Assembly (NCBI GenBank): GCA_037833965.1 | Contig: AP031354.1 | Location: 14,238,001 to 14,302,000 of the forward strand | DNA length: 64,000 nt | Direction: 5' to 3' | DNA from: Marchantia polymorpha subsp. ruderalis | Taxonomy: Eukaryota; Streptophyta; Marchantiopsida; Marchantiales; Marchantiaceae | In this document: positions 1-12,742 of the stretch, in pieces | Layout: every line of letters starts with the position of its first letter | How positions within the stretch are numbered: position 1 is the first letter of the stretch | Notes under the pieces: model-generated | Database searches by the model: none | Told to the model about the DNA's origin: nothing | The model's input: only the letters and a program-made list of their open reading frames with translations | Translations under genes and position numbers: made by a program

Positions 1-3000
1 CGGAGGTAAGCATGACAATGAAAACCTTGAGCAGCTTACGTTTCGAGAAGTTAATATTTATTTCCCTTTCTTGACCCTAGTGTGATAATTCGCGGATAGG
101 AATTTCACATTTGATTCCTAGTCTGTGACTTGAATGGAATGGAAAATGAATACCTACCGAACTTTCAATGGGCTATTCTGGCGTGATTTCCTGAAAAGTT
201 GTGATGTATGCTTACCTTGCATAGATCAGTTAGCAAGAACACAGCAAGATCTCTCAACGTCAGCTTGAATGTCAATAACAACTAAGGTAGAGAAAGAAAT
301 CTCATGGAAGTTGTCTTCATTGGATGTATTTAAGGATGATATTGTCTTTGAGACTGACTACCCGCTGGATCATGATCGCCAGGTCTTTCAACCCATGCAG
401 GAGCGGGTGGTAGCCCTTGCATTTGAGGAAATTGCAAAACTTGTCGTCACAGAATCTGTAAGTAGGATAACAAAGATCGATACTCTATCTCTGAAAACGA
501 TTTTGCCACGCAGTTGAGATATTGCCACGCAGTTGAGATTGAGTCTTATCTGTAAGATAAGACCGACACAATGTGTCGGTCTTATCTTACATGGCTCGTG
601 GTAGGTGCATACCTATATCAGAAAACGCAGACAGTCTCTTCCAATTGGAGATTTAATTCCAGTTGAATGGCGATGAAATGTCCACCTGCATCAAATAGTT
701 TCAACAACTGACATTTTAGTAACTAGGATCTCAATCGTAGCAATCTTAATTTAACCGGTAATAATACTGATCTAGAATGCTGAATTCTCACAAATCTTGT
801 TGTTGTATGTTGTTTTGTAGCTTCAGTAATATTTGTATCTCATAACTCTGTAATTGTAGAAATGACAGAGGACGAGTAAGTAATTTATGGGTTTTATTGA
901 ACATGGAATTCTTTTTGTAGGGATGGCGAGTTGTTGCGCCTCAGTTGCCAAGTTTGTTCGAACGAGCTATTTTTCCTGCGCTCCGTTTCAAAGAACAAGT
1001 AAGGTTCCAAAGTTATATCAGGTTGAGAAGAGTGACGGCATCTCAATTTGGATATATTCATTGAGATTCAATCATAACTTTATTGGCGGAATTCTCCATG
1101 AATCGAGCAGTAATACCCATGATGGCCAAGTGGTAACTCTGTGGACCAAACCGCTGCACTATGTTCTGTTGTACAGAGTAGAAACAAGGAATGATGCTGT
1201 GGATTCTATTGCAGGATAGGTTGGACTGGGAGGAGGATGAGGAAGATTACTTACAGAAAAATTTACCAATGACTCTGGTAAGTTCGTTTCAGTCTATACA
1301 TATTACAGATATAAAAAACTTTAAAACTATCTTGCTATAGAGATGAATCGCACTTTTAGTGTTCTGCATCCTTTTCTTGAAAGATAAACCCAAAAACGAT
1401 TTCATCAGGTTCAGGGCTGATAAGGATTTCTGTTCAGGAACATATTGGTGAAGACGATGGTCTTACACCTCGCCAAAGTGCTGTCAATCTTCTGGGAATG
1501 ATCGCCATGTCTAAGGTCAGGTTCAACCCATTTTTGAACTGTGATCATTCCAATTTGCCTGTCATACACCGAAGACCATACATCTTGCGCTATGACTAAG
1601 ATGTAGATGATGTGGTATTGGTACAGTGCACTCCCCACTAACAGAATACGACGGGAGAATTTCTTGTCATTGTCCAGTATTTATGGGATTCAGTTGCCAT
1701 AAATGCTATGCCATTCTTCTATTACGTTTTTTTATCGCTTGTCAGTTACGATGCATCGGTTCACCTATACGGCTGTATCTCCCGGGTCTGTACTCTGTGG
1801 TCATCTTGCTTGTTGAGCCCTTGTGATTGATCACGTGTACTTACTTTTTTTGGAGTCAGTTGTAGGTTGTAAATGTCTACGACCAGTTGTATGAAGCGTC
1901 TGAAGAATACTAGCTCCTTGATCTAATTGATAATAGAAAATAGAAAACTTTCTCATGTAGCTAGTGCTGAAAGCTCTTTTGCCTTTCTTGTTTATCTTCC
2001 TTTATCTTATAGAGACAGTCGGGCACGCGAAAGTTAAAGGATCGAGTTCAAGAAGGAACGATTGGTGACACTTTGATCTTTCCAGTTCTTCTCAACTTTC
2101 CCTTCCCTGAGAATTTTTTTGTCCCGACCTCTGAAGCGGCCAGCAAGTAAGGCTGACCTTTTGTCCCTCTTATTTCTTCTCGGACTATTCATTTTATTGT
2201 CATTGAGTTCTTGCTAATCTTTCACAATATTCTCCAAGCAAGAGGGTGATCAGTGTGATAACTATGTAGAGCTGTATATTCCCTAAAGACAAAACCTGTA
2301 TATTTGTTATATCCTTGAAGATTGCTCCCATGCAGTTTCGTTCTTGTTTCTACCGCAATGTGCTTGCTAAGAAACAAACATTTTTGCTGCTGGTAATCCT
2401 GTCCTTGCTCTTAAAGTTGAATGACGAAAAACTGGCACTTGGGGCAAAGGTGAAAGTCTGACAATTTGTTGTCTTCATTGAACAGCTACTTTGGTACTTT
2501 AGTGGCTTATGGAGGTCTTCGACAGGTTCGTATACTTATTGACAACCTCCAACAAAATAATTGCTTGTAAGGCGAAATCGTGTTCCATCAGATTAGGTAG
2601 ATCTGTGTCCTCTCCAGCTATCAGTCACAGTTGGCACCCATCTTGTTTTCATCGTTAGTTTTCTTGGTGGACGAGATTCGTTGAGCTGGATGCGAGACAG
2701 ATATGATTGTACTAATTGATAGATTTCAAGACTTTAACTCAGCTGTTCCTCTGTCTCAGCAGTTTCTTAAAATGCAAAGTCCGGACTTCGTTACGATGAT
2801 TATCCACACGAGAGTGATGCCCATATTCTCGATGACGACATCCTCTCCTTACATCGTTGCGACTGCTTGCTGGTTGATAGGAACCTTAGCTACTTGTATG
2901 CCAAAGGTATCTTCCTTCCCATTTGTGAGTCACCTTGTGCAGTTCTTCAACATAAGCTTTCGAAGCCTATTTGTTTGTTTTGCTTGTAAACGACAACAGT

Positions 3001-6000
3001 AAATGTGTCATATCAGCAGTTCAGCCTTGGCACACCTTTTAGGATCATCTAGCGAATCATGCTCGTGCCGAAATGGGTTTTGAATGTGAATCAAAATGCA
3101 AACTGAAGGCCAGCAGAATTTTTAACTGCTCCTGTGCATAGATTTGCAGTCACGACGTCTACTTGCAGAATATTAGACAGTTTCAGCCAAGGTTCTACTC
3201 TTTTGAAACAATCATGATGCCATAATTCATGCTTCATCTGTCCACGCTACTTGCAGATGCTAAATAAAGAAGTTTACAGTGGCCTAATGAAGGCCTTGCT
3301 TACACCCGACCAAGGAGAAGTTTCTTGGCGTCCGGTGCGAACTACAGCAGCTCGAGCGATGGTCATTCTCTTGCAGGTACATTCTGCTGTGACGTTAGAG
3401 CCTTCTGCACGACCGTCACCTTGACTAAGCTTATACACACTACACACCCATTCCCAATATAATTTTTTAGCTCCAAGACTCTCATATTGGCATGTACATC
3501 GTCTATCATATATTATAACAGGTTGCAAAACATGTTAACCACATAGATTTCATGTCTTCTTGCCCAAGAGCTTGGTAAACTATCTTCAGGAAATATCTTG
3601 ACAAGCTTGTAAATGTTTCAATATGGCAGGAAATGTACATGCCTCTGAGTTGGATGCCACTTCTGAATGGAGCTGTGGCAGGGGCCAGGATTCTTGATGT
3701 TCAAGGAGCTATATTGTGCTTTCAGCTTCTGTCTGCATTCATTGAGGCTGGTGGTCCCAGTATTGCTCACTACGTTCCGAGCATAACATCTGGTGTTCAG
3801 CAAGAAATTTCCAAGCATTTAATTCCCTGCGATGGAAGTTGGCCCCAGGTAGTGTGACCCGACTGCTCAAAGCTCCCCTTAATTCCTATGAAGAAGAAAA
3901 CAAATATTCGGATCTCTGTTGTTTATCCCCTTCATGTTAACTTCATACTAGCAACACTCCAAGTACATCCATGAATCTAGGCAATAGGTTGTACATGACA
4001 ACGGGCGTATATAGTTCTTTTCATTACTTTCGCAGTTATGTTCTGAACAACAGCTGTTCAATGTGTTGGATGGAGTGAAGGTCGTGGATGAAGGGTTCTG
4101 CGTCATGGCATCCTTAGTGCAGATATGGGATGCGTCGGAACCCCAGAAACCAGATGGAGGTCAGGTGTGGCAAAAGTGGAAAGCGGGATCTGCATTGGTC
4201 GCTGGCTCGTTGTCTCTGCTCTTGGAGCGCGCCTGGCTGCAGGTACTTTTTCAGACTTCATAGTTCAACTTTTTCAGACTTTATGTTCTCTTTGCAGTTT
4301 TCACACTGCTGTTCAAACATATTGCTCACACCGGTGTGAGCCTCCGGTGAGCTTACAACTTATACTTCCTTTATTGGTCATCTCACCTTCTTTAGGGCCT
4401 CAGCTGATTTCTAATGATCGATTCTGGCTAACCAGATCGACATGGCATGCTAGTGAAGATCAATTTCTTTCAGTTGGAAAACATTGCTGAAGAATTACGT
4501 GATTCGTCTGGAATATAGCAAGGTTGGAGAGTGTTGACAGCCGTCTGCACAAATGATGATGACAAATACCGACCGCTGTTCTTTCTCCGAGCATAGTTTC
4601 GATAGAACTTGCTTCCAACTTGAGTTGCTCAAAAGAATACAGAATCTTTCGCATAGTCATGAAGAAAAAGCCTGAGCGAAAAGATGTTGAGCTCCAGTGC
4701 ATGACAGTTTATATCGAAGATAGGTAAATCTTAATGGCAGGTTTTAAATCCACTTTATTTTTCTGATCACAAAATTGGATCTTGTGCAGAGTGGAGAATC
4801 AAAAAGCTCCTCTCCTCCTCCTACGTGTCTCAATGATTTATCAGTACTTCTGGCGGCAGTCTTGAAGTTTATTGATAACCCAAAAACAGTGGAAACATTA
4901 AAGGTGGAGGCCTTATTGCAAGCGTGGGCTGAGTTAGTGGCTCCTTGGAAAGCTTGGGAAGATAAGCAAGACATGGCAGTTTTCGAAGTCATTGACGAAG
5001 CTCTCAGTTTGCAGGTCTTCCACCCCCAACCATCTCTTTTTAGTCCTTATTATCTCAACTCCAGCTAGAAGGTCGAAGAGAAGAGGTCTATCTTTTGTTT
5101 AGAATCCACGCTGAACGTACTCTATAGCTCAGTACATATAAAGTATCTTGCTGATTCTTCTGTCTATGTCCTTTACACTTTGCAGGCGAGGTGTCCTTTC
5201 TTCCACTTTGGAAATGCTTCACCTAGAATTCCACAATCAACGGATTTGCGAACCATTGTTACAATCCAAGGATTTGTCACATTTCTAAGCTTATGTATGG
5301 AATCTGGTTGCGTTGCCGCCTCCTCTCGGGCCTGCAGACGAGCGCATTCTCTTCTGCATGTTTGTGTATCCTCACAGGATATTTTAGAAAATACAATTAA
5401 CTGCTTCACAAACTCTGCAATCAGAAGACTCAGGCAGTTGAAGAGGTCACTCAGTATGCCCCTCGTGAAGTCACTTCTGCTGGTCATAGCAACATGCTAT
5501 GTGTTACTGCCGTCTTCTGTCGAGCAGGTTCTGACAGAGAACATGGTATCAAGAAGTTCCAGCAATAAGAATGGATTCATACGATGGGGGGAAGCTTTTG
5601 CAGCCCTCGCTGAGCGCGGACGCAGTCCAGGTCTATGCAAGCGTACCGAGCTGAAACTAGCTGGTATGTTATAGACTTTTTCGAAAAGCGATTACTATAA
5701 GAACGAGTCGGCGTTTTCCATCTAACCAAAGTTTTCTTCGGTCCGAGAAATATATTATGTAATCAGGCTGAGATTTTGAGAGCTAAAGGAAAAACCTGAA
5801 TCCTCACTTAGGAACGCCAAAAATTAACCGATCAATTAGGTGGAAATATCAGAAAGTGCAGCCGGCATTTACAGGCACTGCAATCTACATATTAAGCAGT
5901 CTTTCATAGGGAACCGAAGCTTTCTGCAGTCTTAGCCGTAGCACAGTTCTCAGTAGTTGCTATACGACGAGCTGTCTTCTCACCAGTCTTATCTCTGGTT

Positions 6001-6800
6001 GCAGTTATCACGTTTGTGAGATTGGTCAGTCGTCTGAGTGAAACTGAAGAACAGTACGGATCAGCCGGTACTACTCTTGCCTGCAGTTGTCTACTCTCTA
6101 TTCTGGAAACAGTATCAAGGATGAAGCAACTCGAAGTCAAAACTCATGAAGAATACGAGGTAAGGACTTTTTCAATGTTGATGATCTTAACGACACATAT
6201 ACATTGAGTTAATATAGTCTACGTTGGGTTGAGCACGTAGCTCATACATCTGTCGTTGTTTTTGTATTGTCCTACAAAAGGAATGTGGAGACCATGGCAT
6301 GGATGAAGAGACGTGGGTTGGAAGATCAGAGCAGTATCGTCAGTACAGGAGGGAGCAGCTGTCGAAAGAATTGCAGAAGGAGGTGGAGTGGAGTTCGGAG
6401 GATGAGCATGAACTTGAATTGGGTTTGACATTCACCTCTTCGATATATAGTATCTCATTTGGTTCGAGCTTTCTCTATCTGGATTTCGTTCACCCTGTCC
6501 ATGTAATTCAAAAGATTCGACACAGTGCAAAGGCTAGGTCTTCCTCACAGAGGACGATAGTCGTAACATATTGGAAACCAGTCAGGGAGTTACGATAATG
6601 TCATGCATTTTTTTTAACTTCGGATTTTCTTCTTGGCAGGATTACTAAACCTTGTAAATGAAGAAGGCGCCGTATATTCTTGCCTGAAGAGGTATGCAAC
6701 CAAATACCTGATGAAAGATTCAATACCACAAGTGGTTTGTGACTTTGTAGAGAGCTTCCCCGACTACGGTAGCGCCTTGAGCATACCACCAGTTTTGTAG
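1..6800 (+). CDS. Importin-beta-like ARM/HEAT-repeat protein, 3' part of gene (5' end outside window)
   Basis: This is a multi-exon gene read from its splice signals. Exons I can place: ..1-5 (donor gtaagc), about 287-457, 1215-1277, 1438-1515, 2013-2146, 2486-2525, about 2760-2906, 3257-3376, 3630-3848, 4036-4242, 4790-5014, 5186-5663, 5930-6159, 6281-6422 and 6640-6800 with stop TAG. Phases agree across every junction I checked, including the split codons at 2146/2486, 5663/5930 and 6422/6640. The protein is alpha-helical and Leu/Ala-rich with repeated helix-pair texture and no signal peptide. Segments such as PRQSAVNLLGMIAMSK, SSPYIVATACWLIGTLATC and a WxxW stretch in 4790-5014 resemble plant importin-beta superfamily ARM-repeat proteins (the Arabidopsis At3g17340 type). 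That family carries cargo through nuclear pores. A microexon at 860-875, and an exon between 4242 and 4790, are uncertain. The 6422 donor (gtttga) is weak. Family-level call is fairly sure; the cargo is unknown. Confidence 0.65.
541..590. repeat. Near-perfect 39-base palindrome with flanking third copy
   Basis: The arms 552-570 (gtaagataagaccgacaca) and 572-590 are exact reverse complements around one base. The segment gtcttatct also occurs at 543-551, just before the left arm, giving segment / inverted copy / segment order. Just upstream, an 18-base unit beginning ttgccacgcag is duplicated in tandem (503-520 and 522-539). The repeat lies in an intron of the importin-like gene. Confidence 0.9.
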
Positions 6801-8284
6801 GTTAGTATGTACATTTGGACTTTACAACAGATATACATCGAAGGAAAAGTGCTTCGTTCAATGAATTTAATAGGGTCAGAGGAGCTACACAGGAGGAGTG
6901 GAGCTCCAGCCCTGTCTTTGAATCTGGTGTGGGCGCCAACACCTGAAAGCCTTCATGCTTTTTCAAATGCCACACAAATTTCGACGTTAGCTGTAAATAT
7001 CCAGGTTGGATAGAAGTATCCCAGTTTCCTTCCTTTACTCCAGTGTGGAGTGAAAATAGTAAATTTCAAGCATTGAAACTCGAGTAGGACTAAGTTAAGA
7101 TGCTGCCTGGGTTGTGGTATTATGTATAAAGAGCAGTGCAGATTCATTGTGGGGCTTGCCTTCTTGAGTTGTTGGTAACCACAAATCTTACATTTGCATG
7201 TATAGATCGATGTCTTCTATCAAGAGAAGACTGCATTACAAACAGTTATCATTAGAGACTAGTTATCATTACAAACACCATCCCGTACAGCACAATAGTC
7301 GCTGTATTACAGTACTTGAGTAGACAATGTAGGAAAACAAGTGCGGAAGCCGAAGATCTGTCATTATGAGATATGCTTATGGATTTCGATTGTCCCATAT
7401 AATGTATCGTATCCATAAAGACGGACTCAAAAATAATTAAGTAGGGAAAAGTCTTTCCTATTTCTCATATTCAAAAAGCACATCAATTCACGATAGGATG
7501 TTGTCTCATGATGAGGCAGTCAACTGGTCATTGCCTAAATCCAGCAGCGGATGCATCTTCCTAGTACGGCTACAGTATAGTATAATGATCAAGGTGTATA
7601 AACTGCCATTTGCCTAACACGGTTGGGTGATCTTTCATGTCCAGCTCTACGTGACCATGTGTGTATACCTTCAAAAGCTTCTGAGATCTGCGTTTGATTG
7701 TTGATAAAGCTCGCAGACTTAGCGCACATACTCAAAAGTACGGAGATAACAAATTGGAAATGGGAGGGAAACGGTAACCAATTGACCAAATGTGGCCCCG
7801 ATAAATTCATGACCATCATCATGAACTCTCACACAGCTACCATGTCGTGGGACATAATGAAGTAGGAAAGAACTTCTGGACTTGCGCTTGTGACAATGCC
7901 GTATCGACGCCACCGATGTGCTAAAGGCCGCTATGAAGTCCACAGAATGTACTCATGAGTGCGTTCCCATGCAGTGAAAGGTATGTAACGTTGTGGGTGT
8001 CCCGAAAACCAAGCCGTTGGCATCATATCCAGGCAAGGTTATTTTAGGCTATCTTATATCAACAAATTACCTAAAGTGGCGTTCCCCTAGCGTCTACACT
8101 AATTGGAGCATGATATATCTGAACTGCGAGTCAGGTTGTTACCATGTCAGGTTCATAGTTCAAAGAGATGTAATCCCAAGTTTGTAGAGTCTCGTGTCTT
8201 TAGCACACGAGGCTCGCAGCCCAACTGCAAGCCCCGATGAGGGCGACTCTCTTCCGAACCCCTCTCTCTTTCAAGTGCAGTCAC

Positions 8285-8304
8285 CTCTCTCTCTCTCTCT
8301 CTCT
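8285..8304. repeat. CT microsatellite
   Basis: About ten CT units. The adjoining phrase tcaagtgca(g/c)tcac appears on both sides (near 8270 and 8305), so a short segment containing the repeat has been duplicated. The minus-strand ORF here, rich in Glu-Arg, is only a translation of the repeat. Confidence 0.9.
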
Positions 8305-8456
8305 CAAGTGCACTCACTCCCACTTTTAGTACCAAAGCCTCCGAATTAACTTTCTTGATGCTACTGAATTAAGCTAATTAAGGTGACTGACTAATATAAC
8401 CATGTCTGATCATATCCCATTCATTTCATGCTCATTACAAAGGCAACGATTAAACA

Positions 8457-8525
8457 TACTCACCCCAGCGACCTTTATGTTCTGCCACCCAAACGGATTT
8501 TCTTGTTCGGCAATGTGATCCCCTG
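8457..8525 (-). pseudogene. Exon-like orphan fragment
   Basis: On the minus strand, an open stretch is bounded by an acceptor-like attgcag (near 8526-8532) and a donor-like gtgagt (near 8451-8456). It encodes a coding-looking peptide (GDHIAEQENPFGWQNIKVAG). I do not recognise the family and see no partner exons nearby. It may be a stray gene fragment or a chance arrangement. Confidence 0.2.
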
Positions 8526-9179
8526 CAATGATGACATTTCTAGGGTCAATTGCAATGTTATATATTCCAATCCATAAAACTCTTTTAGCACATAATTTGA
8601 TAAATATAAATATCGTCAATTTAGCACCTTTCAATTTACATCTAATGGTTTATGGTAAAGAACTTCATTTTACAGTTGATAGTTATATTTGTGAATTTTG
8701 ATATCAAGACAAATTGTAAGATGAATTATTCCATTTAATAATTGAGTTTTTGAAAGTGAATCACAACTTATATGATAATATGTAGATATATTAATCGTTA
8801 TCTAAGATATTATTATAATTGATTCTAGGCGATAAACATAAGTTTTTCAAACTTTTAGTACTAACGTAAGTTAATTTAACTCGAGTTAAGATCACATTTG
8901 TTAGGATTAGATTTAGGATTTGCTATCATATGTATAAGATGTTGAGTTTCTTACTGTTATGTATGTAGTTCAAAAAAGCTGAAATTGTAAGAATTTGTAG
9001 CACTGAGCGAGAAGATGAAATGCATGACTATACTAGACGAGGAAGCGAGGAGCCGGACTGACGAGGACTACTTAATCTTTGACAAAGATTGAATTTTGGT
9101 GGTTTGATCCGAAAGTACTGTCGATGGAAGTCATGCCAACGTACTTCGCGTCGGAGCAGAGTTCCGAATAATATTATCT

Positions 9180-9295
9180 GATATTATATTGGCTTTTCCA
9201 AAAATACAATAAAATATATTTGTATTGCGTTTCAACACAATACAATATATTGGTTTTGTCAATCAAACAATACAATATATTGCAATATCTAATAT
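9180..9295. repeat. AT-rich palindromic repeat cluster, left side of hAT-like region
   Basis: The motif caatacaatatattg occurs twice here in exact form, with further variants. Related motifs recur at 12,743-12,850 on the other side of the hAT and methyltransferase remnants. An 11-base inverted match, atcaaacaata, links 9262-9272 with 12,829-12,839, and both clusters begin outwards with GAATAATAT-like sequence. Subterminal repeats of this kind are typical transposase-binding sites of hAT elements. The exact termini and target duplication could not be fixed. Confidence 0.5.
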
Positions 9296-9372
9296 AAAAA
9301 ATTAGACATATTGAGATCATCTATTCTACTTCGCTTTCTGCGTGGCTCGGGTCATCTTCCTCACAATCGGTA

Positions 9373-10918
9373 TTAACCACAGTTGAGACCAAGGCCATAT
9401 TTCAAAGGTTGCGGTTCTGTTTGAGGAATAGTAACGCATCTAGAGTACGGGGCAGCAGTCGTCGACGTTTGTCCGAAAAGATTTTGCTTGCTCATAGAGA
9501 ATAGCCACTTGACATGGTTTGATGTAGGCACTAGAAATGTGGTATCAATGTAGGCAGATCGGTTGGATTGCTTCATTTGCTATCGCTTGAGTGCGTGTTC
9601 TGCAAAAGAAAGTCTAGTATCATCATATTATTCTTGCACATCGGTATTTGGCATCTTCAGGCATAGAACAACCTCCTTTTCATTATCTAGCATTTCGCGC
9701 TTCCTTCCCGATTGAATCTTTATGATGGCATCTTCAAATGTGGAATTGTGAACAATGGCGCGTCAGTTGAAAGATATGAATCAAAACGGAAATTTGGAAA
9801 ACTATTAATGAGAGATTGGAATAAAGTTTGAGATACCCAAATAGTGACATTCTCTCTTTGCAACGATTCGGTCACTGATTTGAAATAAGATAATGTGCCA
9901 GTATGGTGACGAATGACGTTTTGTTGGCCAGCAGTTTGAAGGAGTTCCGCTACATTGGTATTGGTGTCGTCAATGAGAGGTCGCAGTCTTTCGTAGCGAT
10001 CAAGCATTTTGATCACTCCGAGCCAACGAGATCATTGCGTTTAACAGAACGCAATGATCTAGTCATGCGCAATCTACCCGCCTCTTTCAGCGTTGAAAGC
10101 TTGGACATCAGATTGTTCACCAAATCAACCTCGCTTTTCTAAATATCGATCAATGTAAGCGTTAGCTACCAAGTTCAGACGATGGCTGCGACAACCTAAC
10201 AATGAAAATCCGAGTAGGTCTACTGTTGCACAATTCGTACTGCAGTTGCCACCAATCAAACAAATGAGATTACTAACAGGCAGATGATACCAATCTAGTG
10301 TTGCTAGAATAAAATCCCGATGATTTGCTGCAGTGAATGTAATTTCGTCCAGGAATGGCGCAAATGCCAACATATGGATGTCAAAAGAGGATGATGCCAT
10401 ATCTTGAGCAAGAAAAGTGATGAATAAACCAACAAAATAAGTGAAATCAACCGTCCAGCCATCAAAGACCAAGGCATAGCGTGACGCAGCTAAAGCCAAT
10501 GTTGTGATCTTTTTTTTCAACACCATTCACCAGCATATACATATACTTCTTCAGAGTTTTGGAGCAGATCTTTGGCAAATTCGTGTTTTCTCTGGTACGA
10601 TCTTTTTCGCAGAACCTTAGCTCGTACTCATCCATGACTATCCAATCCAGCCATTTGTATATATCGCGCGACTTCAAATCAATCATATATTCAAGCGTGG
10701 TTTGCTCAACTTCATTGTTGGAAAAATGTGATCTGCTTGAGGATGATTCCAGAGAATGCGCCGCATAGATGTGGATGCTTGCTCTTTACGTGGGTCATAA
10801 GGTGATTGTACCCATTTTTAATGACATCATATTTCCGTTCTACTCCACATTTACACTTCCAGATGTTCTCAGAAGAAGTAACCTTGTCGTAGAAGAGTAG
10901 ACATATTGCCTTGGACAA
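9373..10918 (-). pseudogene. Decayed hAT-family transposase with BED zinc finger
   Basis: Read on the minus strand in several frames. 10,918-10,712 carries a BED-type zinc finger (CKC ... H-x4-H ... KSKHP). 10,686-10,462 follows in another frame. 10,526-10,125 carries the hAT catalytic core start (LVFDGWTVDFTYFVGLF) and the SHRLNLVANAY block. 10,016-9720 is a helical segment. 9576-9373 carries the C-terminal dimerisation motif (SNHVKWLFSMSK, compare the SNxVERxFS signature of hAT transposases). Frameshifts and stops separate the blocks, so no functional enzyme is made. Intact members cut and paste DNA and leave 8-bp target duplications. The family assignment is firm; the boundaries of the element are not. 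Confidence 0.8.
10029..10060. repeat. 13-bp-arm palindrome
   Basis: The arms 10,029-10,041 (agatcattgcgtt) and 10,048-10,060 are exact reverse complements around a six-base loop. The palindrome lies inside the decayed hAT transposase, where it would interrupt the protein, so it probably arose after the element died. Confidence 0.85.
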
Positions 10919-11427
10919 CGGGGGAACGGTTGATCAAGTGATCTTGCTGCTCATGATTGGTATCCGTCTTATTCTCAAAACCTCCTCATCACTTCTTCGG
11001 CAGCAACCCCTTCGACGCCCTTGGGAGAAATAAATAATATATAGGACTGTACGACGATACATGTCACAAGTAGTAAGCGTGGCAGTTCCCGGTAATTTTT
11101 ATACATTTGCTGGAAAACACTACATGAACAATGACGTATGAATGATCTCTATACATGTGATTATTAAGTACAAGCACGACACCGCCCATATACAAAAAAA
11201 AGAGAACAAAAAATGACAAAAAAACAGAGGAAAATCTCGGCATGATTCTTTAGATCACTCGAGGCTTCAGTAGAGCACTGCACATTTAAGAAATATAGCT
11301 GGCCCCATAACTTAGATTGGGATATTATCATCAAATCACGGATCAAGACGGTTATGGAAGCAGTCGATTGTTATTCAAACAACATTGTACGAGTCCTGAG
11401 AAGTCTAGAGTCAGTTCTTTACCTTAC

Positions 11428-12103
11428 TGAAGATCCATCCACAACTTCGTCAAGCTGAGAATGTCATAACAGCAACAGGCTCACTTTGTCTCGCTGACAA
11501 AAAGCAAACGAGAATATCAGGGTAGTAATACATTTGGTATAGTACTGAATCTTTCTTCATTTGTTTCGAGCACTATACAGGTAGAAGAGGAGAGAACCAA
11601 CCTGGTTAGGATCAAGCTCTCAATCTAGCAGTGATGTTGTATTATCTATGGCTCCTTGTTGTATATCGAGCCCAATCACGTAGCCTGCAGTTGCTTCTTG
11701 AAGCACAAGCTTTGCCAACATAAGCGTATTATGACCGTTGCCGCAAGTGGCATCGATGACCGTATCTCCAGGCCTGACTACAGTCCTTCAAACTCTGCAG
11801 CAAGTTCATACATCAAAAAATATTGACCTTGAACCTCAAAAGCTAATGAGCATAAAAAATGAACTATGCGAGCACAAAAAACGTTGTACACTGCAAAACT
11901 TTGAGAATGCCCACACAACCCTCATTCAATTTTTCTGCCTGAAAGCTAGTATGTCAAGCACATGAGTCCAGTACATCTATGCATCTGAAAGGCGTGACTT
12001 ACTTGTGAGCTATGGAAGTGGTTTTGGAACCATCCAAGATGAAATCGGTTAAAGCGGCTTCAACTCTTTCCTCAGTGTTCAAGCCTGCATCATGCTCAAC
12101 GAG
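11428..12103 (-). pseudogene. Truncated MnmM/YtqB-type SAM-dependent methyltransferase gene fragment with introns
   Basis: Three exons are visible on the minus strand: 12,103-12,003, 11,794-11,602 and 11,493-11,428, each with an ag acceptor, and with donors gtaagt, gttggt and gtaagg. The first carries EHDAGLNTEERVEAALTDFI. The second carries the SAM-binding motif DATCGNGHNTL and GLDIQ. The third carries an HSQ-type block. These match the plant relatives of bacterial YtqB/MnmM, which methylates modified uridine at the tRNA wobble position; the plant role is inferred only. TGA stops interrupt at 11,790-11,788, 11,622-11,620 and 11,466-11,464; the first sits where the family has a conserved Trp. 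No later exons are found down to 11,160. This is a dead, truncated, DNA-level copy. Confidence 0.7.
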
Positions 12104-12740
12104 CTGCAATGGACAACTTATACTTCTCAATTGCGGCTTCTTCTACATTCTTGGGAAACATACAAGCTTCTAAATAACCAAAAAGTCAATCGCAAGCTCT
12201 GGGAATGAAGCATTTCCTCAAATAGATGCACATAAAAAGGTAATTGCTACTTTGAAGTTAAGCTTGCAAGTTAGATTAAAATTTTGGAACATTCTCTAGA
12301 CGGCTCGGGACTCAAGAAACAACAAAATTTACTCCTGATATATGTGGATAATGTGAAAACATTGATGGTAATTCATCGGGCCACAAAATCATGCGATACA
12401 AACGGAGACCAAGGGCCAGGAATGCATGACATGACACCACCCCGACTCCCTCACGTTTTGGTGAAGAAGCCTGTCTGCCCTTGTGCGTAGTAAGATTTGC
12501 ATTCCCAGGATCGTCGAAGAAGAAGAAAAAAATAAAGAAGGAAAAGAACCAAAGTTCATTCATATCACCTCGCAAACCTCTCCAGCAAAACGTGTCCGCC
12601 TAATCCTGGTTAATCTCAGAACAGGTGGGCGCTCTCCAAGCAAACACCACCTCACCTTTCTTCCACCAAGCAACGGTCCAATCAAACAAAACTTTCCTTT
12701 GAATGAACGGTCCAATCAGGAAAATCTCCAATCAGACAAT
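12104..12740. other. Spacer upstream of the methyltransferase fragment
   Basis: No first exon or transit-peptide-like ORF continuing the methyltransferase fragment is recognisable here. The phrase aacggtccaatca occurs twice at about 12,673 and 12,707. Confidence 0.4.
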
Positions 12741-12742
12741 AG

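Larger units (their letters stand above)
6801..9160. other. Intergenic region, no gene recognised
   Basis: This is 3' flank and AT-rich spacer downstream of the importin-like gene. Short ORFs occur on both strands (for example 7719-7943 on the minus strand), but none has splice structure or a recognisable motif. A CT microsatellite lies at 8285-8304 and an exon-like minus-strand piece at 8457-8525; both are listed separately. Confidence 0.5.

Noticed and set aside
5173-5487. Minus-strand ORF of 104 aa and similar antisense ORFs over the importin-like exons
   Set aside because: They are shadows of plus-strand exons whose phases and splice sites agree.
8153-8335. ORF with Glu-Arg repeats
   Set aside because: It is a translation of the CT microsatellite.
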